From contig JAQXBQ010000080.1 in NCBI GenBank assembly GCA_029252325.1, positions 1 through 32,803 of the forward strand: a stretch of 32,803 bases of DNA, in the 5' to 3' direction. This DNA comes from Akkermansiaceae bacterium. Its GTDB lineage: Bacteria; Verrucomicrobiota; Verrucomicrobiia; Verrucomicrobiales; Akkermansiaceae. Position 1 is the first letter of the stretch. Each line of letters opens with the position of its first letter. The position numbers and the translations under genes are program-made. Positions 7,601 through 19,000 of the stretch are shown here, piece by piece. The notes below the pieces were generated by a model that ran no database searches, was not told the origin of the DNA, and was given only the letters and a program-made list of their open reading frames with translations.

Positions 7601-10234
7601 ATGAAAACCACCATCTTCTTTTTAATGACTACACTCTGCTCCCCGCTGAGTGCTCAGATGCTTCTACCAGAAAATGGGCTACCCGAATACGAGCAGGATA
7701 TTGATCACGCGAAGCTGATCAAACGCATTGATAAAAAGACCATCCAGCAAGGGCGCAAAATTTACGACAACGTCTGTATGAACTGCCATGGTAACCTCAA
7801 AGAGGTGGGATCCATCCCCACATCGCTTCGCTTTGGCCAAGGCCAATTCCAGCACGGTAGTGACCCTCACACGATGTATCAGACCATCACCCGCGGCTGG
7901 CGTGCGATGCCTCCCCAGCCCCAACTCACCCCGCGTGAAAAATACGCGGTTATTCACTACATCCGGGATCAATATCTCAAAAAGCACAACCCCTCGCAGC
8001 TATCCAAAGTCACCGCTGACTATTTGGAAAAACTTCCCAAGGGCAAAAGTCTCGGACCCAAGCCTACCTCAAGTAATGCCGCGGAGCCATGGACCGAGAT
8101 GGACTACGGCAGCTTCCTGATTAACACTTACGAAATCGCCTCTGAGCAAGATCGTAAAAAGGCGGGCAACGGAGATCAGATCGCCCCTGATGCGAATCTC
8201 GCATACAAAGGCATCGCACTGCGTCTCGACCCGGGTGAGGGTGGTGTCAGCAAAGGAAATACTTGGTCGATCTTCGAGCACGATTCCATGAGGGTTGCTG
8301 GCGTCTGGCAGGGTGATGGTTTTATTGACTGGAAAGGTGTTCACTTCAACGGCAAGCACGTCGTCCGGCCGCGCACCATCGGCACGCCCACCCTCGAAAC
8401 CAAGGACGAACCCGGCTGGGCCAATCCGGACACAGGAAGCTTTGATGACCTGCGTTTTGAGGGATCTGACGGGATTCGCTATGGTCCACTGCCACGGCAA
8501 TGGGCGCACTACAAAGGCCTCTACAAGCATGGTAGCCAAACCATTATCAACTACTCCATCGGGGATGCTGACATTCTCGAGAGTCATGAATTAGCCACCG
8601 ACGGCGCGTTTGTCCGCCAACTCAACATCGGCAAGTCCAGCAAAGCACTCACACTTCGGATTGCGCCAAGCTCGCAGAAACTCAAACAGTCAGGAGCAAG
8701 CCCATCAAAGTTAAGCAGTGCCGATGGCTACTGGATCATCACCTTCTCCCCGGAATCCACACCGTTGAAGGTCGCCTTCACGATCGGCAGTGAGATGAAA
8801 GTCCCCGCTAAGGACCTCAGCCTACTCACCCAAGGAGGCCCGGCCCAGTGGTCCCAGACCCTCACCGCGCCGGTAACCCGTGGCAACCAACCGGGAGCTT
8901 TCCAGTGGGATCACTTCGATGTGCCAACCGATGCACAGTGGAACAGCCGCCTTCGCACCTCTGGCTTTGACTTCACACCTGATGGAAAATCCATTATCGT
9001 ATGCTGCTGGGATGGCGACGTCTGGAAAGTCGATGGTTTCACCGATCCTCATGCCACGGAGACAACCTGGAAGCGCATCGCTTCCGGCTTGTTCCAGCCG
9101 CTGGGATTAAAAATCGTCAAGGGCAGAATCTTTGTCACCTGCCGTGATCAAATCGTCGTTCTCAATGACCTCAATGGCGACGGAGAAACCGACTTCTATG
9201 AGAATTTCAATAGTGACGCTCAAGTCACCAATCACTTCCACGAGTTCGCCATGGGGCTGCAGGCCGATGACCAGGGTAACCTTTACTACGCCCGCAGTGC
9301 CCGTCATGCACGCCCACCACTCGTACCTCACCACGGCACCCTGCTGAAGGTTAGTGCCGACGGCTCCCATACTGAGATTCTGGCACACGGCTTCCGTGCG
9401 GCCAATGGTGTCTGCCGCAATCCGGACGGCACCTTCTTCGTCACTGATCAGGAGGGTCACTGGAACCCGATGAACCGAATCAACCACGTCACTGCCGGCA
9501 ACAACTTCTACGGCAACATCTGGAGCTACGGAGCTCCCGAGGACACCTCGGATGCCGCCATGGAGCAACCCCTCTGCTGGGTAGCCAAGAGATTCGACCG
9601 CTCCCCTGCTGAGCTACTCTGGATTGACAGTGAGAAATGGGGGGCCTTCAACGGCAAACTCATCCACCTATCCTACGGTCACGGACGCCTCTCACTCGTT
9701 CCTCATGAGACTATTGATGGCAAAAAACAAGGAGGGCTGATCCGCTTTCCCCTTCCCGACCTCGCTACCGGCGTGATGCGCGGTCGCTTCCACTCCGGTA
9801 CGAGTGGTGACGGCCAGCTCTACACCTGCGGTATGGCTGCCTGGTCCACCTCACAATCCAAGAAGCAAGGAGGTCTTTTCCGGATTCGCTATACCGGAAA
9901 ACCTGCCTACCTGCCCATCGACATCTCAGCCCACCAGAAAGGTATCAGCATGACATTCTCCGAGCCACTTGACCCAGCCAGCGTTAAACCTGAGGCACTC
10001 AAGATCAGTACTTGGGCCTACAAGCGCAGCAAAAGCTACGGATCTAAGCACCTTGACGAGAAAACCCACCCGATCACATCAACCAGCCTCAGCCCAGACG
10101 GAAAAACCCTGACTTTCCAAATTGCTGAGCTTAGCACCTGCTGGCAGATGTCGATTAATTACAAGCTTAAGGCCAAAGACGGCTCAGCAGTCACCGGGGA
10201 GATCCAGAACACCATCCACACTCTCAAACCCTGA
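7601..10234 (+). CDS. Exported cytochrome c / DUF6797-like / beta-propeller (PQQ-type sugar dehydrogenase-like) protein
   Basis: 877 aa; signal peptide; heme motif CMNCH near the N-terminus; propeller-like C-terminal half (FDFTPDGKSIIVCCWDGDVWKVDGF, GFRAANGVCRNPDGTFFVTDQEGHWNP). Confidence 0.8.
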   Translation: MKTTIFFLMTTLCSPLSAQMLLPENGLPEYEQDIDHAKLIKRIDKKTIQQGRKIYDNVCMNCHGNLKEVGSIPTSLRFGQGQFQHGSDPHTMYQTITRGWRAMPPQPQLTPREKYAVIHYIRDQYLKKHNPSQLSKVTADYLEKLPKGKSLGPKPTSSNAAEPWTEMDYGSFLINTYEIASEQDRKKAGNGDQIAPDANLAYKGIALRLDPGEGGVSKGNTWSIFEHDSMRVAGVWQGDGFIDWKGVHFNGKHVVRPRTIGTPTLETKDEPGWANPDTGSFDDLRFEGSDGIRYGPLPRQWAHYKGLYKHGSQTIINYSIGDADILESHELATDGAFVRQLNIGKSSKALTLRIAPSSQKLKQSGASPSKLSSADGYWIITFSPESTPLKVAFTIGSEMKVPAKDLSLLTQGGPAQWSQTLTAPVTRGNQPGAFQWDHFDVPTDAQWNSRLRTSGFDFTPDGKSIIVCCWDGDVWKVDGFTDPHATETTWKRIASGLFQPLGLKIVKGRIFVTCRDQIVVLNDLNGDGETDFYENFNSDAQVTNHFHEFAMGLQADDQGNLYYARSARHARPPLVPHHGTLLKVSADGSHTEILAHGFRAANGVCRNPDGTFFVTDQEGHWNPMNRINHVTAGNNFYGNIWSYGAPEDTSDAAMEQPLCWVAKRFDRSPAELLWIDSEKWGAFNGKLIHLSYGHGRLSLVPHETIDGKKQGGLIRFPLPDLATGVMRGRFHSGTSGDGQLYTCGMAAWSTSQSKKQGGLFRIRYTGKPAYLPIDISAHQKGISMTFSEPLDPASVKPEALKISTWAYKRSKSYGSKHLDEKTHPITSTSLSPDGKTLTFQIAELSTCWQMSINYKLKAKDGSAVTGEIQNTIHTLKP

Positions 10235-10281
10235 GTCCAGCTGGCCACCAAACAAGCCCGTAAAACCCCGCCCTAGTTTTC

Positions 10282-10298
10282 TTCCTACGTAGTAGGAA
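10282..10298. promoter_or_regulatory. Perfect dyad TTCCTAC-GTA-GTAGGAA upstream of topoisomerase gene
   Basis: 7-bp arms around a 3-bp centre, 61 bp before the likely ATG at 10359. Confidence 0.35.
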
Positions 10299-10358
10299 TA
10301 GACCATTATTGAAAATTTGTCTTTCCAAGTGGCTCTCCGAAGCGTAGTTCAAGCTCTT

Positions 10359-12953
10359 ATGTCGAAGACCCTGATCATCGCGGAGAAGCCCTCCGTAGCT
10401 ACTGACCTCTCCAAATCGCTCGCTAAAGCACCCGAGGTTGGCAAGTTTGAGAAGAAAGGCCGTGGACGTGATATTTACTTTGAAAATGACAACTTTGTCA
10501 TCACTTCAGCCGTCGGTCACCTCGTGGAGCTCAAAATGCCACAAGGGCCTATCGGCAAGAACGGCAAACCCCGTAACCTGCCCTGGAACTTCGATGTTCT
10601 CCCTGCCATCCCCAAGCAGTTTGAACTGCAGCCCATCGAGCAATCAGAGACCCGCCTCAAGCAGGTGCTGCGCCTCTGCCGCCGCAAGGATGTTGATGCC
10701 ATTGTTAATGCCTGTGATGCGGGCCGTGAGGGCGAGCTGATCTTCCGCTACATCCTCGAGCTCGGCAAGGTTGAGAAGCCTGTCAAACGTCTCTGGATGC
10801 AGTCCATGACCGAGGGCTCCATCTTAGACGCATGGGGCCGTCTCCGCACTGACGAGGAAATGCAAGATCTTGCCGATGCCGCAAAATGCCGCTCAGAGTC
10901 AGACTGGCTTGTTGGCCTCAACTCAACCCGCGCACTGACCTGTTTCCGCTCTCGTCATGGAGGCTTCAATATTACCGCTGCCGGCCGCGTCCAAACACCG
11001 ACCCTCGCCATCCTCGCTAAGCGCGAAATGGAAATCCGCGAATTTATCTCAGAGCCATACTCCGAAGTTCATGCCGATTTCACAGTTGCCAAAGGTGACT
11101 ACGCCGGACGTTGGATCAACGAGAGCTGGAAGCGCGACAAAGAATTCCCCCACTCTCGCCCGGAGCGCATTTGGAAAAAAGACGATGCCGAGACGATCCG
11201 TAACCGCTGCGAGGGCAAAACTGGAACGGTAAGTGAAGAGCAAAAGCCTACTAAGCAAGCACCGGCACAGCTCTACGACCTTACCACCCTTCAGCGTGAG
11301 GCATCATCTCGATACGGTTTTTCTGCTAAGCGCACCCTGCAGGTCGCACAGGCATTGTATGAGAAATACAAAATGCTGACCTACCCACGGACTGACTCAC
11401 GCTATTTACCAGAAGACTATGTCGGACAAGTCCACAGCACAGTAGCATCACTTTCAGAACAAGGTGGCGAGCTTGGCAAGCATGCCAAGCACGTGGTCAA
11501 GGAGCAGCTCATTGTCCCGAGCAAACGCGTTTTCAATAATGCCAAGATATCAGATCACTTTGCGATCATTCCAACAGGTCGCTTTGTCAAACTGGATGAA
11601 GCAGCGGCTAAAATCTTCGACCTCGTCACAAAGCGCTTCCTTGCCGTCTTTTACCCACATGCTGAGTTCCTCAACACTCGTCGTATTACCCGCATCACCC
11701 ACCCAGAAGCCACCGATGCCTTTCTAACCACCGGCAAGATCCTTGTCACCCCAGGCTGGCTCGCCGTCTACGGGCGCGAACCTGGAGTAGCTGCAGGCAA
11801 GGATGAGCTCTGTGCCGTTTCCGAGGGAGAATCCGCTGAGGTCACCGACATTGAAGTCAAAGATGACGAGACCAAACCTCCAGCACGCTTTAACGAAGCC
11901 ACCCTGCTTTCTGCCATGGAAGGCGCGGGTAAGCTCATCGATGATGAAGAGCTGCGCGAAGCCATGTCCGAGCGAGGACTCGGCACACCAGCCACACGTG
12001 CAGCCACCATTGAGGGTCTCATTCGTCAAAAGTATATTGAGCGTGACGGCCGCGAGATCCTCGTCACCCGCAAGGGGCTTCGCCTTATTGAGATCACCGA
12101 CGAGCTGGGTATCGGCTCTCTGGCATCAGCATCCATGACTGGCGACTGGGAGAGCAAACTACGCCAGATGGAGCAAGGTAATCTCAGCCGTGATGAATTC
12201 ATGGGCGGCATCATTGACTTCACCGAGGACATCGTCAACCGAGCTAAGACCTACACTGCTGAGCTCAAAAACAAAGTATTCCCAGACCTCGCTGCCACCT
12301 GCCCCAACTGCCAAGCAGACAAACTCAAAACCACCGACGCTACCTATGAGTGTTATAATCCAGAGTGTGGTTTCAGAATGAACAAGCACATCGCATCTAG
12401 GCTCATCAACGAAAAGGAAGCACACGATTTACTTGAAACAAAATTCATCGGTCCGCTGGAAGATTTCAAATCTCGATTCAACCGTCCGTTCGATGCTGCG
12501 CTGGAGCTCAAACAAGAGGTCAGCAAAACAGGCAAGAAAGGAAAATGGAAAGTAAGCTTCGTCTTTGATGATGGCGAAAACGAGCGTGACGAACTTACCG
12601 AAGATCAAGTCATCGCTACCGTAACCACCCCTGTTGGCACAGAGGTAAAAATTTACGAAGCCAGCAAAGCTTGGTATGTCCCCGCTATCACCAACAAAGA
12701 CAACCCCGAAGGCATCCGAATCTCGCGCACTATTCTTCAATGCGAGATTCCCAGCGACCAGGGCATCCAGCTGATCGAAAAAGGTAAGACCAACTTACTG
12801 CCAGGCTTCATCTCAAAGCGCACCAAACGTGCGTTCACAGCCTATCTCACCTTCGACCAAGCGAGTGGCAAAGTGGCATTTGAATTTGAGCCACGCAAAG
12901 CAGGCAAAAAAGCGGGTAAGAAAGCAGCCAAAAAGGCAGGCAAGAAGAAATAA
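10359..12953 (+). CDS. topB: DNA topoisomerase III / type IA topoisomerase with lysine-rich C-terminal tail
   Basis: [23 protein letters not shown] (ATG 10359, in frame with track start 10317), [14 protein letters not shown] toprim motif, [10 protein letters not shown] catalytic Tyr motif, one CPNC...CYNPEC zinc ribbon, tail [17 protein letters not shown]. Confidence 0.93.
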   Translation: MSKTLIIAEKPSVATDLSKSLAKAPEVGKFEKKGRGRDIYFENDNFVITSAVGHLVELKMPQGPIGKNGKPRNLPWNFDVLPAIPKQFELQPIEQSETRLKQVLRLCRRKDVDAIVNACDAGREGELIFRYILELGKVEKPVKRLWMQSMTEGSILDAWGRLRTDEEMQDLADAAKCRSESDWLVGLNSTRALTCFRSRHGGFNITAAGRVQTPTLAILAKREMEIREFISEPYSEVHADFTVAKGDYAGRWINESWKRDKEFPHSRPERIWKKDDAETIRNRCEGKTGTVSEEQKPTKQAPAQLYDLTTLQREASSRYGFSAKRTLQVAQALYEKYKMLTYPRTDSRYLPEDYVGQVHSTVASLSEQGGELGKHAKHVVKEQLIVPSKRVFNNAKISDHFAIIPTGRFVKLDEAAAKIFDLVTKRFLAVFYPHAEFLNTRRITRITHPEATDAFLTTGKILVTPGWLAVYGREPGVAAGKDELCAVSEGESAEVTDIEVKDDETKPPARFNEATLLSAMEGAGKLIDDEELREAMSERGLGTPATRAATIEGLIRQKYIERDGREILVTRKGLRLIEITDELGIGSLASASMTGDWESKLRQMEQGNLSRDEFMGGIIDFTEDIVNRAKTYTAELKNKVFPDLAATCPNCQADKLKTTDATYECYNPECGFRMNKHIASRLINEKEAHDLLETKFIGPLEDFKSRFNRPFDAALELKQEVSKTGKKGKWKVSFVFDDGENERDELTEDQVIATVTTPVGTEVKIYEASKAWYVPAITNKDNPEGIRISRTILQCEIPSDQGIQLIEKGKTNLLPGFISKRTKRAFTAYLTFDQASGKVAFEFEPRKAGKKAGKKAAKKAGKKK

Positions 12954-12972
12954 CTACTTCTCGCCAGCGGAC

Positions 12973-13659
12973 ATGAAGAAATATACCCAACAAGAAGTCG
13001 CTGCGACTATCGATCATGCTGTGTTGAAACCTGAGTTCACCGACGCCGATCTAGAGCAGCATGCTGCCATGTGCATTGAAAATGGCGTATTCAGCATGTG
13101 TGTGAAGCCATGTGATGTCAAAGTGGCCGCGGACTTACTCCAGAACAGCTCTGTGAAAGTCTCTTGCGTATTGAGCTTCCCTCACGGGGCTGACACCACC
13201 GCTACGAAAACATTCCAAGCACAGCAAGCGATCGAAGACGGCGTCGATGAGATCGACATGGTCATGAACATCGGCAAATTCATGTCGGGAGATTTTGATT
13301 ATGTCAAAAACGATATTCAGGCAGTGGTCCAGCTTGCCCACCGGCACAAGGTGCTCGTCAAAGTAATCCAAGAAAGTGGCCACCTAACACCCGACCAAAT
13401 CGCCAAGGCCTGTCAGCTTGCTTATCAAGCGGGTGCTGACTTTGTCAAAACATCAACCGGCTTTGGCCCTGGGGCCGCTACCCCCGAATCTATTAAAGTG
13501 ATGATCAACACCGTGGGAGACAAGATGCAGGTGAAAGCATCCGGCGGAATCCGCACATGGGACGAGGCGGTTGCCTACTTAGAGCAAGGTGTCGATCGCC
13601 TGGGCGTAGGCTCAACTGCTTCCCTATTACATGGTGCAGAAGTCGATGGGGCATACTAG
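12973..13659 (+). CDS. deoC: Deoxyribose-phosphate aldolase
   Basis: MKKYTQQEVAATIDHAVLKPEFTDADLEQH..., DEIDMVMNIGKFMSGD, ADFVKTSTGFGPGAATPE, VKASGGIRTWDEA. ATG at 12973 preferred over the longer track ORF, which overlaps topB. Confidence 0.95.
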   Translation: MKKYTQQEVAATIDHAVLKPEFTDADLEQHAAMCIENGVFSMCVKPCDVKVAADLLQNSSVKVSCVLSFPHGADTTATKTFQAQQAIEDGVDEIDMVMNIGKFMSGDFDYVKNDIQAVVQLAHRHKVLVKVIQESGHLTPDQIAKACQLAYQAGADFVKTSTGFGPGAATPESIKVMINTVGDKMQVKASGGIRTWDEAVAYLEQGVDRLGVGSTASLLHGAEVDGAY

Positions 13660-13831
13660 GATTTCCATTTGCTACTCGAAGCATGGGATGAATACGCAGC
13701 TACAAGCGTCGGCAAAGGCCTCATTAAGCTGCTGGCCCAGAACAAGATTCGCCATAATTTTCAAGAGTCACCGGCACTACAACTTCTCGTGCTAAAATTA
13801 GCCACATCGTGCCTATGGTCGGGAAGGGAAT

Positions 13832-15343
13832 TTATTTTTTACCATGGTCACTTCTCACCCTGCCACCAAAATACTTGTCACGAATCCATTTGGGCTGCCA
13901 GACGTCAAGTGTGCGGCGTTTGTTCTTGTAGGTGGGTGTGAGTGAAGCTGGCTTACCCACGCGAAGCGGATCGATGTCATTGAGTTGCTCACGCCAATCC
14001 TCCATCAACACCTCAAGCTCTTTAATTTTAAATTGATATTTAGAACTCTCAGCCAGATTCACCATCTCATCAGGATCCTCGCTAAGGTTAAAGAGCAACT
14101 GGTGATTCACCTTTGGGTACATGTGCAGCTTCCATATTCCGTCGCTAACGGCACGCTGGCTGTTCTGATAAGGCAGGTAGATGGAATCATGTATTTTTTC
14201 TTTCTCCCCACGGATCAAGGGCAAAAGGCTGACGGCATCAACCCCATCCGGAGTTTCAATTTTGGCAAAGTCACACAGAGTGGCGTAGAGATCATGAACG
14301 TAAGTTTGAGCTGCACTAGATTGAGCTTTAGGAATACCAGAACCACTCACGATCAGAGGGCAGGACATGCTGTGCTCGTAGATGTTTTGCTTACCGAGTA
14401 GCCCGTGGCTGCCCATGCCAAGACCGTGATCTGCGGTGTAGATGACAATGGTGTTATCCGCGTAAGCTGAGTTTTTTAATGCGTCAAGAATCCGCCCCAC
14501 CTGCTCGTCGAGCTGGGTCACCAGACCATAGTATTCACAGAGTTGATCACTAACGACTGCCTCTGTTCGTGGCCAAGGGGCTAGGCTCTCATCTCGGCCA
14601 TGCGTGGTATGCTGCAGGATCTTGAACGGATGCTCGGCAAGGAAGTTCTCTGGCAGTGGCGGGCGCTTGTTATAATATCGCTCACGGTAGGGCTCAGGTG
14701 GATTACGCGGGTCATGTGGCGCCATGAAGGCGACATAGAGAAAGAAGGGTTTTTCTGATTTCCTCTCCTCGATAAAACGCACTGCCTCGTTGGCAAACTG
14801 AGTGCTAGAGAACGCCTCCGCCTTGCGTTTACTGCCCAGTTTTCCCTTACTCAAATCCTGCACCTGAAAGTCACTATGATCCGCCATGCCGCCCATGTAG
14901 ACGGATCGCCCCTCGGAGAAGCCCATCTTCAAGGTGCTGAGCCCGTTGTGCCACTTGCCGATGATGAAGGGGTCATATCCAGCCTCACGTGCCAACAGGC
15001 CCGGCAGCACTTCGGCGGCATTCCAGTCCGATGCAGGTTTGGCTTTTCCGCCCTCCTTGGCCGTGCCGATATTCTTCCAATGCCGGCCGCTCATCAGCAT
15101 GGCTCGGCTGGCCACACACACCGCACCACTGAACGAGCCGGCGCAGTAGTTGCGGTGAAAGCTGAACCCCTCCCCTACGAGTCGGTCGAGGTTGGGTGTG
15201 TCAATGTGAGGATTGCCGTGAGCCCCGATGGTGTCAGCACGCTGGTCATCAGCAAAAAGGAAGACGATGTTGGGTCGCTTGTCAGCATCGGCCTGCAGGC
15301 TAACAGAGAGCATGAAGGCGGTGATGATGACAGCTTGTTTCAT
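13832..15343 (-). CDS. Exported sulfatase
   Basis: 503 aa; signal peptide MKQAVIITAFMLSVSLQADA; RPNIVFLFADDQRADTIGAHGNPHIDTPNLDRL; CVASRAMLMSGRH formylglycine-type motif; YTADHGLGMGSHGLLGKQNIYEHS. Confidence 0.92.
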   Translation of the reverse strand: MKQAVIITAFMLSVSLQADADKRPNIVFLFADDQRADTIGAHGNPHIDTPNLDRLVGEGFSFHRNYCAGSFSGAVCVASRAMLMSGRHWKNIGTAKEGGKAKPASDWNAAEVLPGLLAREAGYDPFIIGKWHNGLSTLKMGFSEGRSVYMGGMADHSDFQVQDLSKGKLGSKRKAEAFSSTQFANEAVRFIEERKSEKPFFLYVAFMAPHDPRNPPEPYRERYYNKRPPLPENFLAEHPFKILQHTTHGRDESLAPWPRTEAVVSDQLCEYYGLVTQLDEQVGRILDALKNSAYADNTIVIYTADHGLGMGSHGLLGKQNIYEHSMSCPLIVSGSGIPKAQSSAAQTYVHDLYATLCDFAKIETPDGVDAVSLLPLIRGEKEKIHDSIYLPYQNSQRAVSDGIWKLHMYPKVNHQLLFNLSEDPDEMVNLAESSKYQFKIKELEVLMEDWREQLNDIDPLRVGKPASLTPTYKNKRRTLDVWQPKWIRDKYFGGRVRSDHGKK

Positions 15344-15376
15344 AAAGTTAGTCTCGCTCTTATTTTGATCTAAGGC

Positions 15377-16021
15377 CTAATCCAGCGGCGTGATCACAAT
15401 ATTGCGATACCAGATCGGCTGACCGTGGTACTGCAGACCGAAGTGACCGGTTCTTGGGAGGTCCTTGAGCGCTTTCTTGAACTTGTTCTTGGAGCCATCT
15501 GGGTTTTTCTTCGGGGTGTCCCAATCATCAACATTAACATCAAGCACCTGCTCGCCATTGAGCACCACAGTGATTTGCGGTCCCTTGCAAGCCAGGCTCA
15601 TCTTATTCCACTCGCCGTCTGGCTTGGCCATGGATTTGGTCGGCTCCTTGGCATCGTAGAGAGATCCAACGATGTGTTTACCCTTATAGAGACCCTCGGA
15701 GGCAATCTGAATCTCGAAGCCACCCTGAACGGGGTCCTTCGGGTTGGTGCGGAAGAATAGTCCACTATTACACTTCTCGCTCGTCTTATACTCTAGCGTA
15801 ATGGTGTAGTCGCCGAAGGCCGCCTTGGACCAGAGGATACCACCGGGCGTTTCCGAGGTAGTGAGCACGCCGTCCTTGAGCACCCATTGCTTGTTCAAGT
15901 TGAGAGCTTCGGTCGTCAGTAATTTGGTTTTGCCGCAGCCATGGGCGTCAGCCACGGAGCTTGAGGCAAGGAGGATAGAGAGGCAGCAGCAAGCGGTGAT
16001 AATATTGGATGTTAGCATCAT
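15377..16021 (-). CDS. Exported DUF1080 (3-keto-disaccharide hydrolase) domain protein
   Basis: 214 aa; signal peptide; WVLKDGVLTTSETPGGILWSKAAFGDYTITLEYKTSEKCNSGLFFRTNPKDPVQGGFEIQI, RTGHFGLQYHGQPIWYRNIVITPL. Confidence 0.92.
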   Translation of the reverse strand: MMLTSNIITACCCLSILLASSSVADAHGCGKTKLLTTEALNLNKQWVLKDGVLTTSETPGGILWSKAAFGDYTITLEYKTSEKCNSGLFFRTNPKDPVQGGFEIQIASEGLYKGKHIVGSLYDAKEPTKSMAKPDGEWNKMSLACKGPQITVVLNGEQVLDVNVDDWDTPKKNPDGSKNKFKKALKDLPRTGHFGLQYHGQPIWYRNIVITPLD

Positions 16022-19000
16022 GGTTGTTTAAGTTTGTGAATGGTGTGGTGAATGGCAGCCTTGAGTGGCCGCCCATCCTTGGTTTGGATGTTGTGATTGA
16101 GTTCGAGCATGTGCGCCGGCACCAGAGCGTCGATGGTGATTTTGACAGACTTGCCGTCATCGAGTAGCTCGGCTTTTGTGACCTTTAAACTAGTCCAGCC
16201 CTTTTTCTTTCGGCCCAGTGGCTTGTCGCGCTGGTTGATTCGAAATTCCTGGCTGCCATATTCCTTACACCAGTAGATGTCTGCAGCCTTGAGTGAGTAG
16301 TTCTCTGCAAGGTTGGCACTCGCTTCATCGAGGACCTCAGAAAAGCTCAGGACAATACCATCGGTCTTGACCTCAAGCCCAGTTGGCAAGTCGATCGGCT
16401 TGCCCGTATGGCGCACCCGGTCAAAGCTGCTACGATGCCCAGCGTTGGTCTGCCAGCCTTTGAGCCCCATCACGTAGAGCTGGCCGTCGCGCTCATTGAA
16501 GCGCATGCGCATATTGCTGGAGTTGAGCTGCACAGGAATCTTGACTACCCCGCCCTGCATCTGACCTTCAATCTCTTCCTTAAGAACTAGGTAAAGTGTG
16601 CTCTTACCGTAGGAACCGTGAAGTAATTCCCCCTTGAGCGGGCCCCAGCGATCGCTGGTCACCCAGACCTGGCCGCCACCTGAGTTGTCCACCTTCTTCG
16701 AGAACCAGGCCAGCGGCTTGGGTTCTTCCGAAGCTTCACGGTGTTCCTCGCGTCCGAGCCGAAGCTCCTCGTTAAAGGCGGTGCTCTTGAGCTCGGCACG
16801 TTTGTCGTAGGAATCGACAACACCATAGAAACCACCCTCTTTAATCCAGTTCAGCGGGCTACGCGGCACGTAGGTTCCCTCGTTATCCCCCGAAGTGACC
16901 TGCCCATCCGGGCTAATACCAATGCCGTTAGGAGCACGGAAGCCACTGGCGTATTTACTCAGCTTGCTACCGTCCTTGCTCACCTTGAGAATCGTTCCGT
17001 GGTGTTCCCCCACCCGCTCAAAACCGCGGCCACCACTTCGCACGGGCATGCCGAGGGCGAAGTAGAAGTTCCCTTCCTTGTCAGTCACTAGATCAAAGGC
17101 AAAAGCATGGAAGCCGCTGGTCAGCTGCCAGTCGTTGTTGAAGTTCTCATAGTAGTCCGCCTCACCATCCTTATTGAAATCGTGGAAACGCGTGATCTGA
17201 TCATCACTCACCGTGTAGACCTTTTCATCGACAATCTTGAGTCCCAGAGGCTCGTGAATACCGCGGGCAAAGAGCTTCCACTTTAGGTTCTGTAGGGTTT
17301 CATCGACATTCTCAACAATCCACACATCGCCGTCCCAGGTGCAGACCGCGGCGGTCGTGCCATCGGCAAAGAAGTCAAAGGCTGCCACGCGCAGGGGTCC
17401 CGTGTAGGGGTTCTTATCCGGCAGGACTACTCGGTCCACCACGTAGGCACTGGCAGAATCCTCGGCTACTTCTCCCGTGGCGCTGATGATCTCTGGCCAC
17501 TGAGCGGGGCCTCCCTGGCAGAGTGCCGCCAGCGAAATATCACTTGGGGAGATTCCTACAAAGTCTGCTCCCTCAGCATAGAGGATTTCCATGGTCTGGC
17601 TACTGCTACCCGCAGGGATTGCCAAGCGAGCCTGCCCATCCTGCAGAGAAACTGTTGCACCATCGGGTGCGTCTAGCACATGCACATGCGCCTCACCCAG
17701 GCGCAGGGTCATAGCATCAACCTGCTCTGAATTCGCCGGAGCATCGGCGAGTATTAAGGTGAGCGGCTTGTCATGGCCTGCCAGCTCAATGAACCGTGCG
17801 ATCACCGCCGGCTCGTCCTTGTTCGACTTGAGGAAATAATGCTCGAGCACTTTGGTCTGACCTACCGTGTAGTGGAACACCACTTTCTCGCCGCTACGAT
17901 AAGCACCCTTGAAGTGCGCCCAGTCCTTGGGCAAAGGCCCCAGAGGCGGGTAGTGGTTTGTCTCACTGAGGCGCGGGTCGCTCATATTGCCATCCGCTGA
18001 GGACCAGCCCGGCACCGAGCCGGTCGATGTAAGTGGCGGCACGGAGAAAGAGGGAAAGCTACCATGGGCACCAGTGAAGGGAAGGCCCTCGAACTTGATG
18101 CCCCCGTGGTTGAAGGTGGCGGCAAGGCGCATGGTGTCGGTGTCAAAGACCACCCCCACGTTACCATCTTCGGAGAGAGGTAAGGCGTGAGCGCGGAACA
18201 CGTCATTGTTGCCGCGTGAGTCCTTGCTAATCCTGAAGGGAGCACCAACGAGCGTGCCGTATTGCTTCGGGATGCCGACATCGTAGAACTTGCCATACGG
18301 GTTGATGATATCAGCGGCCTTTTCCCATGGCTTGGGATCCCAAGCGATCGCCTCGTAGGCTGCCTTGGAGTGGCTGAACTGGCTGGCGGGAATTACCGGC
18401 CGGTTGCCCCCAGGAGGCCTCCAGGACAGGGTGCATCCCTGCTCGCCAGTGAGCTCGAGGTAAGTGAGCTCGATCTCATGCTGGCCGGCACTCAGCTCAA
18501 TCTTGCCACTACTTTCCGAGTAGCTGCGGGGCCCCCAAGAATTTACCACTTCCTTGCCATTGATCTTCAAGAGCGCGCCATCATCCGAGGCGACATAGAA
18601 GTTGTAGGTGCCATCCTTGGGTGCGGTGATCGTGCCGCGCCAGCGGGCAACGAAACGATCACTGAGCTTGAGTCCGTAGAATCCCTTTTTGGTCTTGGCA
18701 AAATTCACCTGGGCATCGACACGCACGAGCCATGGCTTCTCACTAGCGGCAATGTCGGGAGAAATTGCCATGCCATCACGCAGACGGAAATACTCGCCGA
18801 TAAGCCCGGGAGCCATACCGACCTGAGTCTTGCCGGCGACATCACGCAGATAGTTGTAAATCGCCTCAAACTGCTTGTTGGCATCTCCGTCGTAATACTG
18901 CTTCAGGGGTGACACCCCATTGGTGGCGTAGCGCGGCATGATCGTCGCCGCATCAAAACGCTGCGGATAATGCATCCACTGATCGTAGTAACCCAGGCGC

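Noticed and set aside
8069-8587. 172-aa minus-strand ORF opposite the 877-aa cytochrome gene
   Set aside because: Fully antisense to a well-supported gene; no recognisable motif; typical shadow ORF.
9107-9568. 153-aa minus-strand ORF inside the cytochrome gene
   Set aside because: Shadow ORF; composition mirrors the coding strand.
13669-13941. 90-aa plus-strand ORF after deoC
   Set aside because: Runs into the antisense of the sulfatase 3' end, has no ATG start and no recognised domain; not enough support.
18262-18912. 216-aa plus-strand ORF opposite the 1613-aa gene
   Set aside because: Antisense shadow of a strong coding gene; no family features. The same applies to the other ORFs antisense to that gene between 16400 and 20550.
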